64,000 bases of DNA from assembly GCA_017416285.1 (NCBI GenBank), contig JAFQCU010000007.1, positions 20,163-84,162 of the forward strand, written 5' to 3'. The first letter of the stretch is position 1. Every line of letters begins with the position of its first letter. The DNA comes from Clostridia bacterium (GTDB lineage: Bacteria > Bacillota > Clostridia > Oscillospirales > Acutalibacteraceae). The notes under the pieces were generated by a model, which did no database searches, was not told where the DNA came from, and saw only the letters and a list, made by a program, of their open reading frames with translations. The position numbers were made by a program, and so were the translations under genes. Positions 49,217 to 58,700 of the stretch are shown piece after piece.

Positions 49217-49968
49217 TGGTAGTATTTGAAAAACCCCATGCTTTAACCGATGTTCCGCTTCATTACTGCCCCGGCTGCACCCACGGTATTGTTCACCGCT
49301 TGGTTGCCGAGGTTATTGATGAACTTGGTATCGAAGGCAAAACAATCGGTATTGCGCCGGTTGGTTGCTCGGTTATGGCTTATAACTATTTTAACTGTGA
49401 TATGATTGAAGCGGCTCACGGCCGTGCTCCTGCAGTTGCAACAGGCGTTAAGCGTGCTAACCCCGAAAACATTGTATTTACATATCAGGGCGACGGTGAC
49501 TTGGCATCTATCGGTATGGCTGAAACCGTTCACTCTGCCGCAAGAAACGAAAATATCACAATTATTTTCATTAATAACGCAATTTACGGTATGACCGGTG
49601 GTCAGATGGCTCCGACCTCACTTCCCGGTCAGATTACTCAAACCTCACCTTATGGTCGTGACACAAACCATTGCGGTTTCCCGATTAAGGTTTGCGAAAT
49701 GCTCGCACAGGTTGATGGCGCACAGTATCTTGAACGTGTTGCCGTTAATAATGTAAAGAACGTTAAAAATGCTAAAAAGGCAATTAAGAAGGCTTTCCAA
49801 AATCAGGTTGAGGGCAAGGGCTTCTCACTTGTTGAAGTTATTTCTACCTGTCCTACCAACTGGGGTCTTACACCTAAAAAGGCTCTCGAATGGGTAGATG
49901 AAAAGATGATTCCTTATTATCCTTTGGGCGTTTATAAGGACAACACCGCTGAAAAGGAGGCTGAATAA
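49216..49968 (+). CDS. vorA: 2-oxoacid:ferredoxin oxidoreductase, beta subunit (thiamine-binding)
   Basis: A 250-residue subunit. The thiamine-diphosphate motif is GDGDLASIGMAETVHSAARN ending in INN, and the cofactor-site stretches LHYCPGCTHGIVHRL, PVGCSVMAYNYF and GMTGGQMAPTSL are family hallmarks. The position of the active site identifies this as the partner of VorB. Direction of catalysis cannot be read from the protein; the T-box context argues for carboxylation. Confidence 0.93.
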   Translation: MVVFEKPHALTDVPLHYCPGCTHGIVHRLVAEVIDELGIEGKTIGIAPVGCSVMAYNYFNCDMIEAAHGRAPAVATGVKRANPENIVFTYQGDGDLASIGMAETVHSAARNENITIIFINNAIYGMTGGQMAPTSLPGQITQTSPYGRDTNHCGFPIKVCEMLAQVDGAQYLERVAVNNVKNVKNAKKAIKKAFQNQVEGKGFSLVEVISTCPTNWGLTPKKALEWVDEKMIPYYPLGVYKDNTAEKEAE

Positions 49969-49970
49969 TT

Positions 49971-50504
49971 ATGGCAACAACACAGTATTTATTCGCAGGC
50001 TTCGGCGGTCAGGGTATTTTGTTTTCGGGCAAGTTCTTGGCTTACAAGGGTCTTACCGAAGATAAGCAGGTAAGTTGGCTTCCGTCATACGGTCCCGAAA
50101 TGCGTGGCGGTACCGCAAGCTGCAGCGTTATTTTAAGCGATACCCCTGTCGGTTCACCTATCGTTTCTAAACCCGACGTTTTGGTTGCAATGAATTTGCC
50201 ATCACTCGATAAGTATGAGGACAGCGTGGTTTCAGGCGGTACAATCTTTGTGGATAGCGCTCTTATCGAACGCAAGGTAAAGCGAACAGACGTTAACGTT
50301 TATTATATTCCTGCAACTAAGCTTGCAAGTGATAACGGTATGCCAACTTTAGCTAATATGATTATTGTTGGTAAAATTCTTAAGGAGCTTGGCGGTTACA
50401 ATGAAGAAACCGTTAATGCAGCACTTAAGAAGGTTATTTCAGCAAAGCGTGCTGATATGTTAGAAACAAACTTAAAAGCTATGAACATTGGTGCAGAGAA
50501 TTAA
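49971..50504 (+). CDS. vorC: 2-oxoacid:ferredoxin oxidoreductase, gamma subunit
   Basis: A 177-residue subunit with FAGFGGQGILFSGKFLA at its start, SYGPEMRGGTASCSVILSD and NMIIVGKILKELGGYNEE, the standard gamma domain signature, which contacts CoA. It lies 2 bases after the beta gene and 12 bases before ilvE. Confidence 0.93.
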   Translation: MATTQYLFAGFGGQGILFSGKFLAYKGLTEDKQVSWLPSYGPEMRGGTASCSVILSDTPVGSPIVSKPDVLVAMNLPSLDKYEDSVVSGGTIFVDSALIERKVKRTDVNVYYIPATKLASDNGMPTLANMIIVGKILKELGGYNEETVNAALKKVISAKRADMLETNLKAMNIGAEN

Positions 50505-50516
50505 GGAGTGTTTATA

Positions 50517-51578
50517 ATGGAAATTAAAATCACTAAAGCTGCCGTTTTAAAGGAAAAACCCGACAGCAGTACATTGGGCTTCGGTAAAATCTTTACCGAC
50601 CATATGTTTATGATGGATTGGAACAGCGAAAAGGGCTGGTACAATGCCCGCATTGTTCCTTTTGGTAGAATTGATTTACATCCCGCTTCAACCGTTTTAC
50701 ATTACGGTAGCGAAATTTTTGAAGGCTTAAAGGCTTATCGCCGCAAGGATGGCAAGGTGCAAATGTTCCGCCCGATTGAGAACATTCGCCGTATGAACCG
50801 TTCGGCTGAACGTCTTTGCCTTCCCGAAATTCCCGAAGATTTAGCAATGCAGGTGTTAACCACCTTTGTTGAACTCGAACAGGACTGGACACCTTCGGCT
50901 GAAGGCACATCACTTTATCTTCGTCCCTTTATGTTCGGTAACGATGAATCTTTGGGTGTTCACGCAGTACATAACGCAACCTATGTTATTATTGCTTCTC
51001 CCGTTGGCAGTTACTATGCCGAGGGTATTAACCCTGTTAAAATTATGATTGAGGACCAGGATGTTCGTGCAGTTCGTGGCGGTACAGGTTATGCTAAATG
51101 CGGCGGCAACTACGCTGCTTCTAACCGTGCGGGCGAGCGTGCGGCACAACAAGGCTACAGTCAGGTATTATGGCTTGACGGTGTTGAAAGAAAGTATATT
51201 GAGGAAGTTGGCGCAATGAACGTTATGTTCAAAATCGGCGGCAAAATCGTTACACCTATGCTTTCAGGCTCAATCCTTCCCGGTATTACCCGTATGTCTT
51301 GCATTGCAGTGCTTAAGGACAAGGGCTTTGAGGTTGAAGAACGTCTTTTGAGCATTGACGAATTGGAAGCTGCTATGGAAAACGGCACCCTCGAGGAAGC
51401 TTGGGGCTGTGGTACTGCAGCGGTTGTTTCTCCTATCGGTGAGCTTTGCTACAAGGGTGTTAAATACCCCGTAAACAATGGCGAAATCGGCGAAGTTACC
51501 CAAATGCTTTACGACACCTTAACAGGTATTCAGTGGGGCAAAATCGAAGACAAATTCGGTTGGATTCAGGAAATCTAA
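50517..51578 (+). CDS. ilvE: Branched-chain amino acid aminotransferase
   Basis: A 353-residue fold-type IV PLP enzyme of the longer (eukaryote-like) BCAT form. LHYGSEIFEGLKAYRRKDG, LYLRPFMFGNDESLGV, the PLP-Lys region GTGYAKCGGNYAAS, EVGAMNVMFKIGG and LPGITRMSCIAV are diagnostic. It moves the amino group between glutamate and 2-oxoacids of Val, Ile and Leu. As last gene of the Val T-box operon it completes a path from branched acids to amino acids. The ATG at 50517 is 7 bases after AAGGAG. Confidence 0.95.
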   Translation: MEIKITKAAVLKEKPDSSTLGFGKIFTDHMFMMDWNSEKGWYNARIVPFGRIDLHPASTVLHYGSEIFEGLKAYRRKDGKVQMFRPIENIRRMNRSAERLCLPEIPEDLAMQVLTTFVELEQDWTPSAEGTSLYLRPFMFGNDESLGVHAVHNATYVIIASPVGSYYAEGINPVKIMIEDQDVRAVRGGTGYAKCGGNYAASNRAGERAAQQGYSQVLWLDGVERKYIEEVGAMNVMFKIGGKIVTPMLSGSILPGITRMSCIAVLKDKGFEVEERLLSIDELEAAMENGTLEEAWGCGTAAVVSPIGELCYKGVKYPVNNGEIGEVTQMLYDTLTGIQWGKIEDKFGWIQEI

Positions 51579-51583
51579 TAATT

Positions 51584-51614
51584 AAAAGCCGTCCAAAAGG
51601 ACGGCTTTTTTTAT
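51584..51614. terminator. Terminator of the ilvE operon, facing feoB
   Basis: An 11-bp perfect stem AAAAGCCGTCC (51584-51594) / GGACGGCTTTT (51599-51609) with an AAAA loop and T run, between convergent genes. Confidence 0.92.
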
Positions 51615-53446
51615 ACTATTAAACTGTAAATATAATTAAAAACTATACACAGCACAACCCCAAAACCCGTTGGCAATAAAATGGATAATAGCGTCCATTT
51701 TATGCTGGCGGTTTCTTTTTTTATGGTCAGCACCGTTGTTGAGCAGGGCCAATGGCAAAGGGTGAAAATAAGCATACTAATTGCGGTTTTAACCGTCCAA
51801 CCGTTTTCAATAAAGAGTGTTCGCATAAATGAAAGAGAAAATCCGTCCTCTAAAACACCTGTTTCCATATATGCCATAATAATTATAGGTATAACAATTT
51901 CATTGGCGGGAAAGCCTAGGATAAATGCAATCAAAATCACACCGTCAAGTCCTAAAAGCCGAGCAAAGGGGTCTAAAAAATCGGCACAATATGACAAAAG
52001 TGTAGCACCGCCGATTTGGGTGTTTGACATAATGTAAATTATAAGTCCTGCAGGGGCGGCGACTATGAGTGAACGCCCAAGCACAAACAAGGTTCTGTCA
52101 AAAATCGAACGCACTATAACCTTTAAAATTTGCGGTCGGCGGTAGGGTGGAAGCTCTAGTATGAAATTTGACGGCACACCCTTTAAAACGGTTTTCGACA
52201 ACAGCTTTGTGGCGAGAAAGGTCAGCAGTATTCCAATGGTTATAACAAGGGTTAAAATTATTGCCGACATAAATGAACCGCTTATTCCGCCACCTATTAA
52301 AAACATTGTTATGATGGCAATTATTGTGGGAAAACGACCATTGCAGGGCACAAATGCGTTGGTTAAAATTGCAAGCAAGCGTTCACGGGGTGAATCAATA
52401 ATTCTGCATCCTGTAACCCCTGCGGCGTTACAGCCAAAGCCCATACACATTGTAAGTGCCTGTTTTCCGCACGCACCGCAGTTTTTAAAGGGCTTATCAA
52501 GGTTAAAGGCTATGCGTGGCAAAAAGCCTAAATCTTCAAGCAAGGTGAAAAGCGGAAAGAAAATCGCCATTGGCGGCAGCATAACCGACACAATGAAGCT
52601 GACAGTTCTAAAAACACCTAAAATAAATGCATCGTGTATTATTTTTGGACAATTAACACTTAAAAGCAGAGAAGATAGCCAATTTTCAAGCCGTGAAAAA
52701 GCGGAAAACAGCATATCCGACGGATAGTTTGCGCCGCTTATGGTTATCCAGAATACAAGACACAAAAGTGCAAGCATTATTGGGTAGGCGAAAAATTTGC
52801 TTGTGATTATTTTATCAATTTTTAAATCACGTGCGCATAAGTTGTCTTTTTTATATGTAACAACCTCACGGCAAATTTGTTCGGCGGTTTTTACTGTAGA
52901 AAGCGCCGTTTCCTCATCGGTGCCAAAATCAAATTCAGTTCTTGGGCTTGAATTTAAAACCTCGTCAAGGGCACAAAGCAAATTTTTAACGGTTTTTTTG
53001 TTTCTGGCAGTTGTACCGATTACCTTTACGCCCAACCGCTGTTCTAGCAGTGCCAAATCAATTTTTATACCTTTCTTGTGTGCCTCGTCAAGCAGATTAA
53101 CACAAACTAAAACCCGCCGACTAACGTTAATTGTTTGCAAAGCAAGGGTTAAGTTGCGTGAAAGGGTGGTGGCATCACACACAACAATAACGGCATCGGG
53201 CTTTTGGTTTATGATATAATCCCTTGCTATTGTTTCTTCGGGGGAATGCGGCATAATCGAATATGTTCCCGGCAAGTCAATAAGGCGGTATTTGTGGCTG
53301 TCGGTTTTAAAAAAGCCTTGGGCTGAATCTACCGTTTTGCCCGTCCAGTTGCCGGTGTGCTGGTGCATACCTGTAAGAGCATTAAAAATGGTGCTTTTGC
53401 CAACGTTCGGGTTGCCTGCAAGTGCAATGGTGTAGGTGTTATCCAT
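51611..53446 (-). CDS. feoB: Ferrous iron transporter FeoB
   Basis: A 611-residue membrane GTPase for Fe2+ uptake. The N-terminal G domain has G1 GNPNVGKS (11-18), the switch Thr in HTGNWTGKTVD, G3 DLPGTYS, and G4 VNLLDEAHKKG. From about 215 follow the membrane helices with CGACGKQALTMCMGFGCNAAGVT, the conserved Cys-rich pore segment. It is at the short end of the family. Its ATG shares 1 base with the feoA stop. Confidence 0.95.
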   Translation of the reverse strand: MDNTYTIALAGNPNVGKSTIFNALTGMHQHTGNWTGKTVDSAQGFFKTDSHKYRLIDLPGTYSIMPHSPEETIARDYIINQKPDAVIVVCDATTLSRNLTLALQTINVSRRVLVCVNLLDEAHKKGIKIDLALLEQRLGVKVIGTTARNKKTVKNLLCALDEVLNSSPRTEFDFGTDEETALSTVKTAEQICREVVTYKKDNLCARDLKIDKIITSKFFAYPIMLALLCLVFWITISGANYPSDMLFSAFSRLENWLSSLLLSVNCPKIIHDAFILGVFRTVSFIVSVMLPPMAIFFPLFTLLEDLGFLPRIAFNLDKPFKNCGACGKQALTMCMGFGCNAAGVTGCRIIDSPRERLLAILTNAFVPCNGRFPTIIAIITMFLIGGGISGSFMSAIILTLVITIGILLTFLATKLLSKTVLKGVPSNFILELPPYRRPQILKVIVRSIFDRTLFVLGRSLIVAAPAGLIIYIMSNTQIGGATLLSYCADFLDPFARLLGLDGVILIAFILGFPANEIVIPIIIMAYMETGVLEDGFSLSFMRTLFIENGWTVKTAISMLIFTLCHWPCSTTVLTIKKETASIKWTLLSILLPTGFGVVLCIVFNYIYSLIV

Positions 53447-53676
53447 TATACCACCGCCCTAACGGTGATTTTTTCGCAAATTTCTTGTCGCAATGCGATA
53501 ACCGCACCCCGTATTAAAAACGCCTTGGGGTCCTTTAGTGGGCTTTGCCCAACACAGCAAACCGTACTGTTGGGTGTAAGTCCAATATCAATAAGCCGCC
53601 GTTTAAGGGGACCGTCAATCATAATATTTAAAATTTTGCACTGTTGTCCAACATTTATATCAAATAGACTTTCCAA
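53446..53676 (-). CDS. feoA: FeoA domain protein
   Basis: A 76-residue SH3-like protein that accompanies FeoB. The pattern INVGQQCKILNI, RRLIDIGLTPNSTVCCVG and FLIRGAVIALRQEICEKI is the FeoA fold. The start is uncertain: TTG at 53676 fits the family's length, while GTG (53685) and TTG (53691) are also in frame. Upstream on the minus strand there is a TATAAT (53699-53694), without a good -35. Confidence 0.85.
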   Translation of the reverse strand: MESLFDINVGQQCKILNIMIDGPLKRRLIDIGLTPNSTVCCVGQSPLKDPKAFLIRGAVIALRQEICEKITVRAVV

Positions 53677-53724
53677 AATAAACACTTCCAATCATTATAT
53701 ACTATTCAAAGTGTTTTATTTGTG

Positions 53725-53753
53725 TCATAAAAGAAATTAAGGGGGCATAAGAT
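53725..53753 (+). promoter_or_regulatory. Sigma-E-like promoter of spoIVA
   Basis: TCATAAA (53725-53731) and CATAAGAT (53746-53753), 14 bases apart, partly match the sigma-E consensus and have the same geometry as the spoIIID promoter. Confidence 0.5.
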
Positions 53754-53790
53754 TTTACAGGTAAGTCTATTTAAAACGGAGGAAATTTTT

Positions 53791-55269
53791 ATGACAAACG
53801 CCAACATATATAAGGACATTGCCGAAAGAACAAGCGGCGATATTTATATCGGCATCGTTGGTCCAGTAAGAACGGGTAAATCCACCTTTATAAAGCAGTT
53901 TATGGATAAATTGGTAATTCCTAATATGGCGGGCGATTTCGAGCGTGAAAGGGCAAATGATGAGCTTCCGCAGTCGTCATCGGGTAGGACAATTATGACT
54001 ACCGAGCCTAAATTTATACCCGAAAAGGGCGCTGAAATTTCGTTGGATAACAGTGCGGTTATGAACGTTCGGCTTATCGACTGCGTGGGCTATATCGTGC
54101 CAAGCTCACTCGGTTATATCGAGGGCTCACAGCCAAGAATGGTGCGTACCCCTTGGTTTGATGAGGCTGTGCCCTTTAATATGGCGGCCGAAATCGGCAC
54201 ACAAAAGGTTATCAACGAACATTCCACCATTGGGCTTGTTATCACCACCGACGGCAGTATAAGTGATATTCCAAGATATGAATATGCCGAGGCTGAGGAG
54301 CGTGTTATAAACGAGCTAAAACAAATTGATAAGCCGTTTATTGTGCTTTTAAACTGTATGTACCCAACCTCTGCCGAAGCGATTTCGCTGGCGGAGGAGT
54401 TAAGCGAAAAATACGGTGTTCCCGTTAAGCCGATAAACTGCCTTGAATTAACGGTTGATAATATTAAAGATATTTTAGAGCAGATTTTATTTGAATTTCC
54501 CGTTAAGGAAATAGGAATTTGCTATCCTGCGTGGATAAACGGGCTTGATTTATCGCACCCGCTTAAAAGTGAAATAATATCTTCAATAAAGGCTGCGGCA
54601 GAAAATATCCGCCACATACGTGACGTTACGAAGTTTGCGGCTGCGTTTAAGGATAGCCAAAACGTTGATTACGTTAACGTTGAAACGGTTGATTTGGGTA
54701 AAGGTAGCGCTAAAATCGTGCTTAACGTTAAGCCGTCGCTGTTTTATAATATCCTTGCTGAAAGTACGGGCATTGTTATTAATGATGAGCAAGAGCTTAT
54801 GGAAAGTATAAAAGAGCTTGCAAAAATTAAAAAGGAATATTCACGTGTTAAGGGTGCTTTAGAAGAGGTCGAAGCTACAGGTTACGGTATTATAATGCCC
54901 GATATTGAGGAGTTAGAATTACAAGAACCCGAAATTGTAAAACAAGGCGGTCGCTATGGTGTGAGGCTTCGTGCTTCTGCGCCGTCAATACATCTTATGA
55001 AAGCTAATATCACGACTGAGGTTAGTCCCATTGTCGGCAGTGAAAAGCAATCTGAGGATTTGGTAATGTATCTGCTTTCGGGCTTCGAAGAGGACCCTGT
55101 GAAAATTTGGGATTCCAACATTTTCGGCAAATCGCTTCACGAGCTTGTGAACGAGGGGCTTCACACCAAGCTTGCCCGAATGCCGGTTGATGCAAGAATG
55201 AGGGTGCAGGAAACGGTTGAAAGGGTAATAAATGAAGGCTGTAACGGTTTAGTTTGTATATTGTTGTAA
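53791..55269 (+). CDS. spoIVA: Stage IV sporulation protein A
   Basis: A 492-residue ATPase that polymerises on the forespore surface as the base layer of the spore coat. Walker A is GPVRTGKSTF (24-33); SSSGRTIMTTEPKFIPEKGA and RLIDCVGYIVPS are hallmarks of the TRAFAC-derived head. The acidic middle domain and the conserved C-terminus (ARMPVDARMRVQETVERVIN) are full length. ACGGAGGAA precedes the ATG. The gene marks the organism as a member of an endospore-forming lineage. Confidence 0.97.
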   Translation: MTNANIYKDIAERTSGDIYIGIVGPVRTGKSTFIKQFMDKLVIPNMAGDFERERANDELPQSSSGRTIMTTEPKFIPEKGAEISLDNSAVMNVRLIDCVGYIVPSSLGYIEGSQPRMVRTPWFDEAVPFNMAAEIGTQKVINEHSTIGLVITTDGSISDIPRYEYAEAEERVINELKQIDKPFIVLLNCMYPTSAEAISLAEELSEKYGVPVKPINCLELTVDNIKDILEQILFEFPVKEIGICYPAWINGLDLSHPLKSEIISSIKAAAENIRHIRDVTKFAAAFKDSQNVDYVNVETVDLGKGSAKIVLNVKPSLFYNILAESTGIVINDEQELMESIKELAKIKKEYSRVKGALEEVEATGYGIIMPDIEELELQEPEIVKQGGRYGVRLRASAPSIHLMKANITTEVSPIVGSEKQSEDLVMYLLSGFEEDPVKIWDSNIFGKSLHELVNEGLHTKLARMPVDARMRVQETVERVINEGCNGLVCILL

Positions 55270-55272
55270 AAT

Positions 55273-55302
55273 AAAAGGAACGGCGCAAGTCGTTCCTTTT
55301 GT
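55273..55302 (+). terminator. Rho-independent terminator of spoIVA
   Basis: A 10-bp perfect stem AAAAGGAACG (55273-55282) / CGTTCCTTTT (55291-55300). Confidence 0.8.
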
Positions 55303-55425
55303 GCATTCAAATTATAGTTTGTTTATGGTTTCCCCGAATGGAAAGGCTCTTTACCCCCCAAAAAAATTATAATTTTTCCTTAAAAAACAACCCCAAGCGG
55401 TGTGTAAACTGCTTCGGGGTTAATA

Positions 55426-55632
55426 TTATTTAAAGGCTTTAGGATTGTCGGTTCTGCCAACCAAATAATCAATTGAAATGTTAAAATAATCTGCAATTTT
55501 TATAAGCTCGGCAATGCCGGGCTCACGTTCGCCTGTTTCATATCGGCTAATGGTGTTTTGATTGGTGTTAAGGTCAAGCGCTAACTTTAATTGGGAAATA
55601 CCTTTTGCTTTTCGTATCTCCTTTAATCTCAT
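55426..55632 (-). CDS. Small XRE-family repressor
   Basis: A 68-residue stand-alone helix-turn-helix protein: RLKEIRKAKGISQLKLALDL, NTNQNTISRYETGEREPGIA and YFNISIDYLVGRTDN. Such phage-repressor-like proteins usually bind operators near their own gene. The ATG at 55632 has AAGGAGTG upstream. It is divergent from the large CHAP/dockerin gene with two tandem operator-like repeats between them, so that gene is its likely target. Between 55303 and 55425 I see only a copy of the TTCAAATTATAGTTT motif and a weak GC-rich hairpin. Confidence 0.85.
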   Translation of the reverse strand: MRLKEIRKAKGISQLKLALDLNTNQNTISRYETGEREPGIAELIKIADYFNISIDYLVGRTDNPKAFK

Positions 55633-55643
55633 AAAATCACTCC

Positions 55644-55672
55644 TTGACTTTATTATCCCACATTGGTATAAT
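55644..55672 (+). promoter_or_regulatory. Promoter of the CHAP/dockerin gene
   Basis: TTGACT (55644-55649), a 17-base spacer and a perfect TATAAT (55667-55672). The spacer and -10 coincide with the first operator repeat. Confidence 0.75.
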
Positions 55673-55694
55673 GTAAAATATCCCAATTTGGTAT
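55655..55694. promoter_or_regulatory. Two tandem operator-like repeats (ATCCCANNTTGGTAT)
   Basis: ATCCCACATTGGTAT (55655-55669) and ATCCCAATTTGGTAT (55680-55694) differ at two positions, are each nearly palindromic (CCA...TGG), and lie 25 bases apart, covering the -10 and the start region of the CHAP/dockerin promoter. Confidence 0.65.
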
Positions 55695-55732
55695 ATTTTG
55701 TGTATGGTAATTGCAATTTTGGAGGTATTTGT

Positions 55733-58700
55733 ATGAAAACAAAACTAATTAGGTTTATATCTATTTTTGTTGCTGTTGTTATGTTATTTACCATTGTTCC
55801 GTTGGGTTCAATAACTGTAAGTGCAGCGTACGAAAATACATATTCAAACACTGGGAATCAAAGATCTGATATAGTAGGTGTTGCGTTAACACAAATTGGA
55901 TATAGGGAAGGCACTAATAATGACACAAAATACGGAGACTGGTACGGATTGCCTAATCAGCCGTGGTGTGCTATGTTTGTTAGTTGGTGTGCTCGGCAAG
56001 CAAACATTCCTACAAGTGTACTTAAAAATTCTGCTGTAGCGGCACCAGATTCTGGCTATTTTAGTATCCCATATTATTCTGGTAGTTCTTATACTCCTAA
56101 GCCTGGCGATTTGTTTTTTACAACAAGTTTTAGTCATGTAGGTTTAGTTTACTATGTTGATGGTGATTATTTTTATACTATAGAAGGAAACTCGAATAAT
56201 TCTGGAAGTAGCGAAGGAATCGGCGTTTTTTCGTTGCGCAGAAAAATTAACAATTTTTATTTTGGTGTCCCTAATTATGGTGACGCACCTACCCATAAAG
56301 TAAATTCTTCATATGGAACAAATTTTACTGCATATCCTAAATCGAAAATTACTGCTGAAAATATTTTCGATGAAAATCATAATATTATAAGTTCTACTGC
56401 GTGGATTGGTACAACTGATAAATGTACAATTTATGAGGTATATACCGATGGATGCTGTAAGCTGTCATATCCTCTAGATTCGGGAGGTAGCAGAACTGTA
56501 TATAGCAAGATTTCATTGTTTAATACCCACACACACAGTTATACTGGTGCTCGACTTCAAGAGCCGGATCATCCTCACGTAATTACGCAACGTTGTGTAG
56601 ATTATGCAACCTGTGGTGGTTATATCGTTACTGGTGAATATGGTCAATCAAAAACTTGTCAACAATGTTGGTATGCTACATTTGATGTTTCTGCTTCTTC
56701 GCTTTCTTTGAAAACGGGTGAAAGTAAATCTATAACTATGTCAATTGACTATTTTTTACCTGATACTAGAGTGGCGGTTATGGATTATGACACAAGTTTA
56801 ATTGAAGTGAGTGTTTCGCAAAATACACTTACTTTTAAGGGCTTAAAGAACGGAAGCTGTACTTTTAAATTTATTATATATAGCGATAGTACAAAATCTT
56901 ACGTAATTGGTTCAAAATCAATACCTATAACGGTTACAAATTCAACTTATACATTAAGTTATAATGCTAATGGTGGTAGCGGTGCACCGACAAGTCAAAC
57001 GTTACCAAGTTCTACCGAAGAATATGTAAGAGTGGTTTTAAGTGATGTAAAACCAACAAGAATTGGCTATACATTTTTAGGGTGGTCCACTAATAGTACA
57101 GCTACTTATACACCATATTTCCCAGGTAATTCATATTTATGTAAAAATACAAATGTTACGCTTTATGCGGTTTGGGAACCTGCGTATAATCTTTCAAATG
57201 GATACAACGCTAATGCTATAATCGATTATGGCGGTCAAGAAAAGTTTTATAAATTCACGCCTTCCCAAAGCGGAAAATACGTTATTTATTCGACCGGTAC
57301 TAAAGATACAAAGGTAGCTTTATATAATTCGAACGGCACTTTGCTTCAATCTAATGACGATGGTGGCGAAAATTCAAACTTCCGTTTAGAATATGATTTG
57401 ACAGCCGGTAGCACATATTATTATGGTGTAAGATATTATAGTTCTACTCAATATGGTTCAATAAATACAATTTTTTCTAGACTATATACGATATCATATT
57501 CAGCAAATGGTGGCACAAATGAACCCACAGACCAAATTAAGGAATATGGTTTAGCGATAAAACTCAATAGCGAAAAACCAGAACGACAGGGCTATACTTT
57601 TTTAGGTTGGTCAATAAGTTCTACTGCAACTAACCCTACTTACCAAGCTGGGGATAACTTCACATATAATGAAGACACAATTCTCTATGCTGTTTGGTTA
57701 AAAAATACTTATACAGTACGATATAATGCTAACGGAGGGGATGTGTTTACCAACGGTAAGGATGTTCAATATAACGAAGCCATAGGTGCGTTGCCAACTC
57801 CCGTTAGAGACGGGTATATCTTTTTGGGATGGTATGACAGTACTAGCATTGACAAATATAATCTTCCTTTAGGTAACCGTTATGCTTCAAATACACTAAT
57901 AACAAATAATGTCACTTTATATGCTATGTGGAGCAAAACAAATATGCTCAAATTTGGCGATTATAACGGTGATGGAATTATTGATTTTGAAGATATTACC
58001 AATTTCAATAAATTTATATTAAACGATATCTATGATAACAGTATGGAACGGCAAGAAGTATTGTTTAGAGGGGACGTAGATGCGGATGGTGATGTTGATG
58101 CAGATGATATTACACTTATAAACAAGGTTCGTTTGGGTAATATGGCTTATGAGGATTTACCGGCGCATCAACAATTAAATAATGTTAATATATATAATTA
58201 TCCAAACAAAACAACATATATGTATGGCGAAAATATTGATATTACTGGACTTGCAATAAAAATAAGTTATAAAAATGGTAACTACTATATATTAAAAGAA
58301 AATTTAATTATATCCGATTACGATTTGAAAACTGTTGGCACACAAACTGTATATGCGAATTTCTATCAGTATTCTGCTAAATTTCAAGTAACCGTCAAGG
58401 AATATTCGATAGCTCTTTCTGAAAATAATTTAACTTTACATATTGGCGAAACCAAAACAATCATTGCCACTACTGAACCCTCAAATGGAAATGTTGAGTG
58501 GTCAGTATCTGAGCCAAATATAGTAAAAGTCGTAAATGGAAAAATTACCGCAGTAGGTGAGGGAGAAGTTATTGTTTATGCAACATTTTACTACCGTGAA
58601 ACCCGTGAGTGGGTTGTATCAGCTAAATGCAACATTACTGTGGAAAATCACGAATATGAGAATAATTGTGATAAGACTTGTAATGGTTGCGGTGCGGTAA

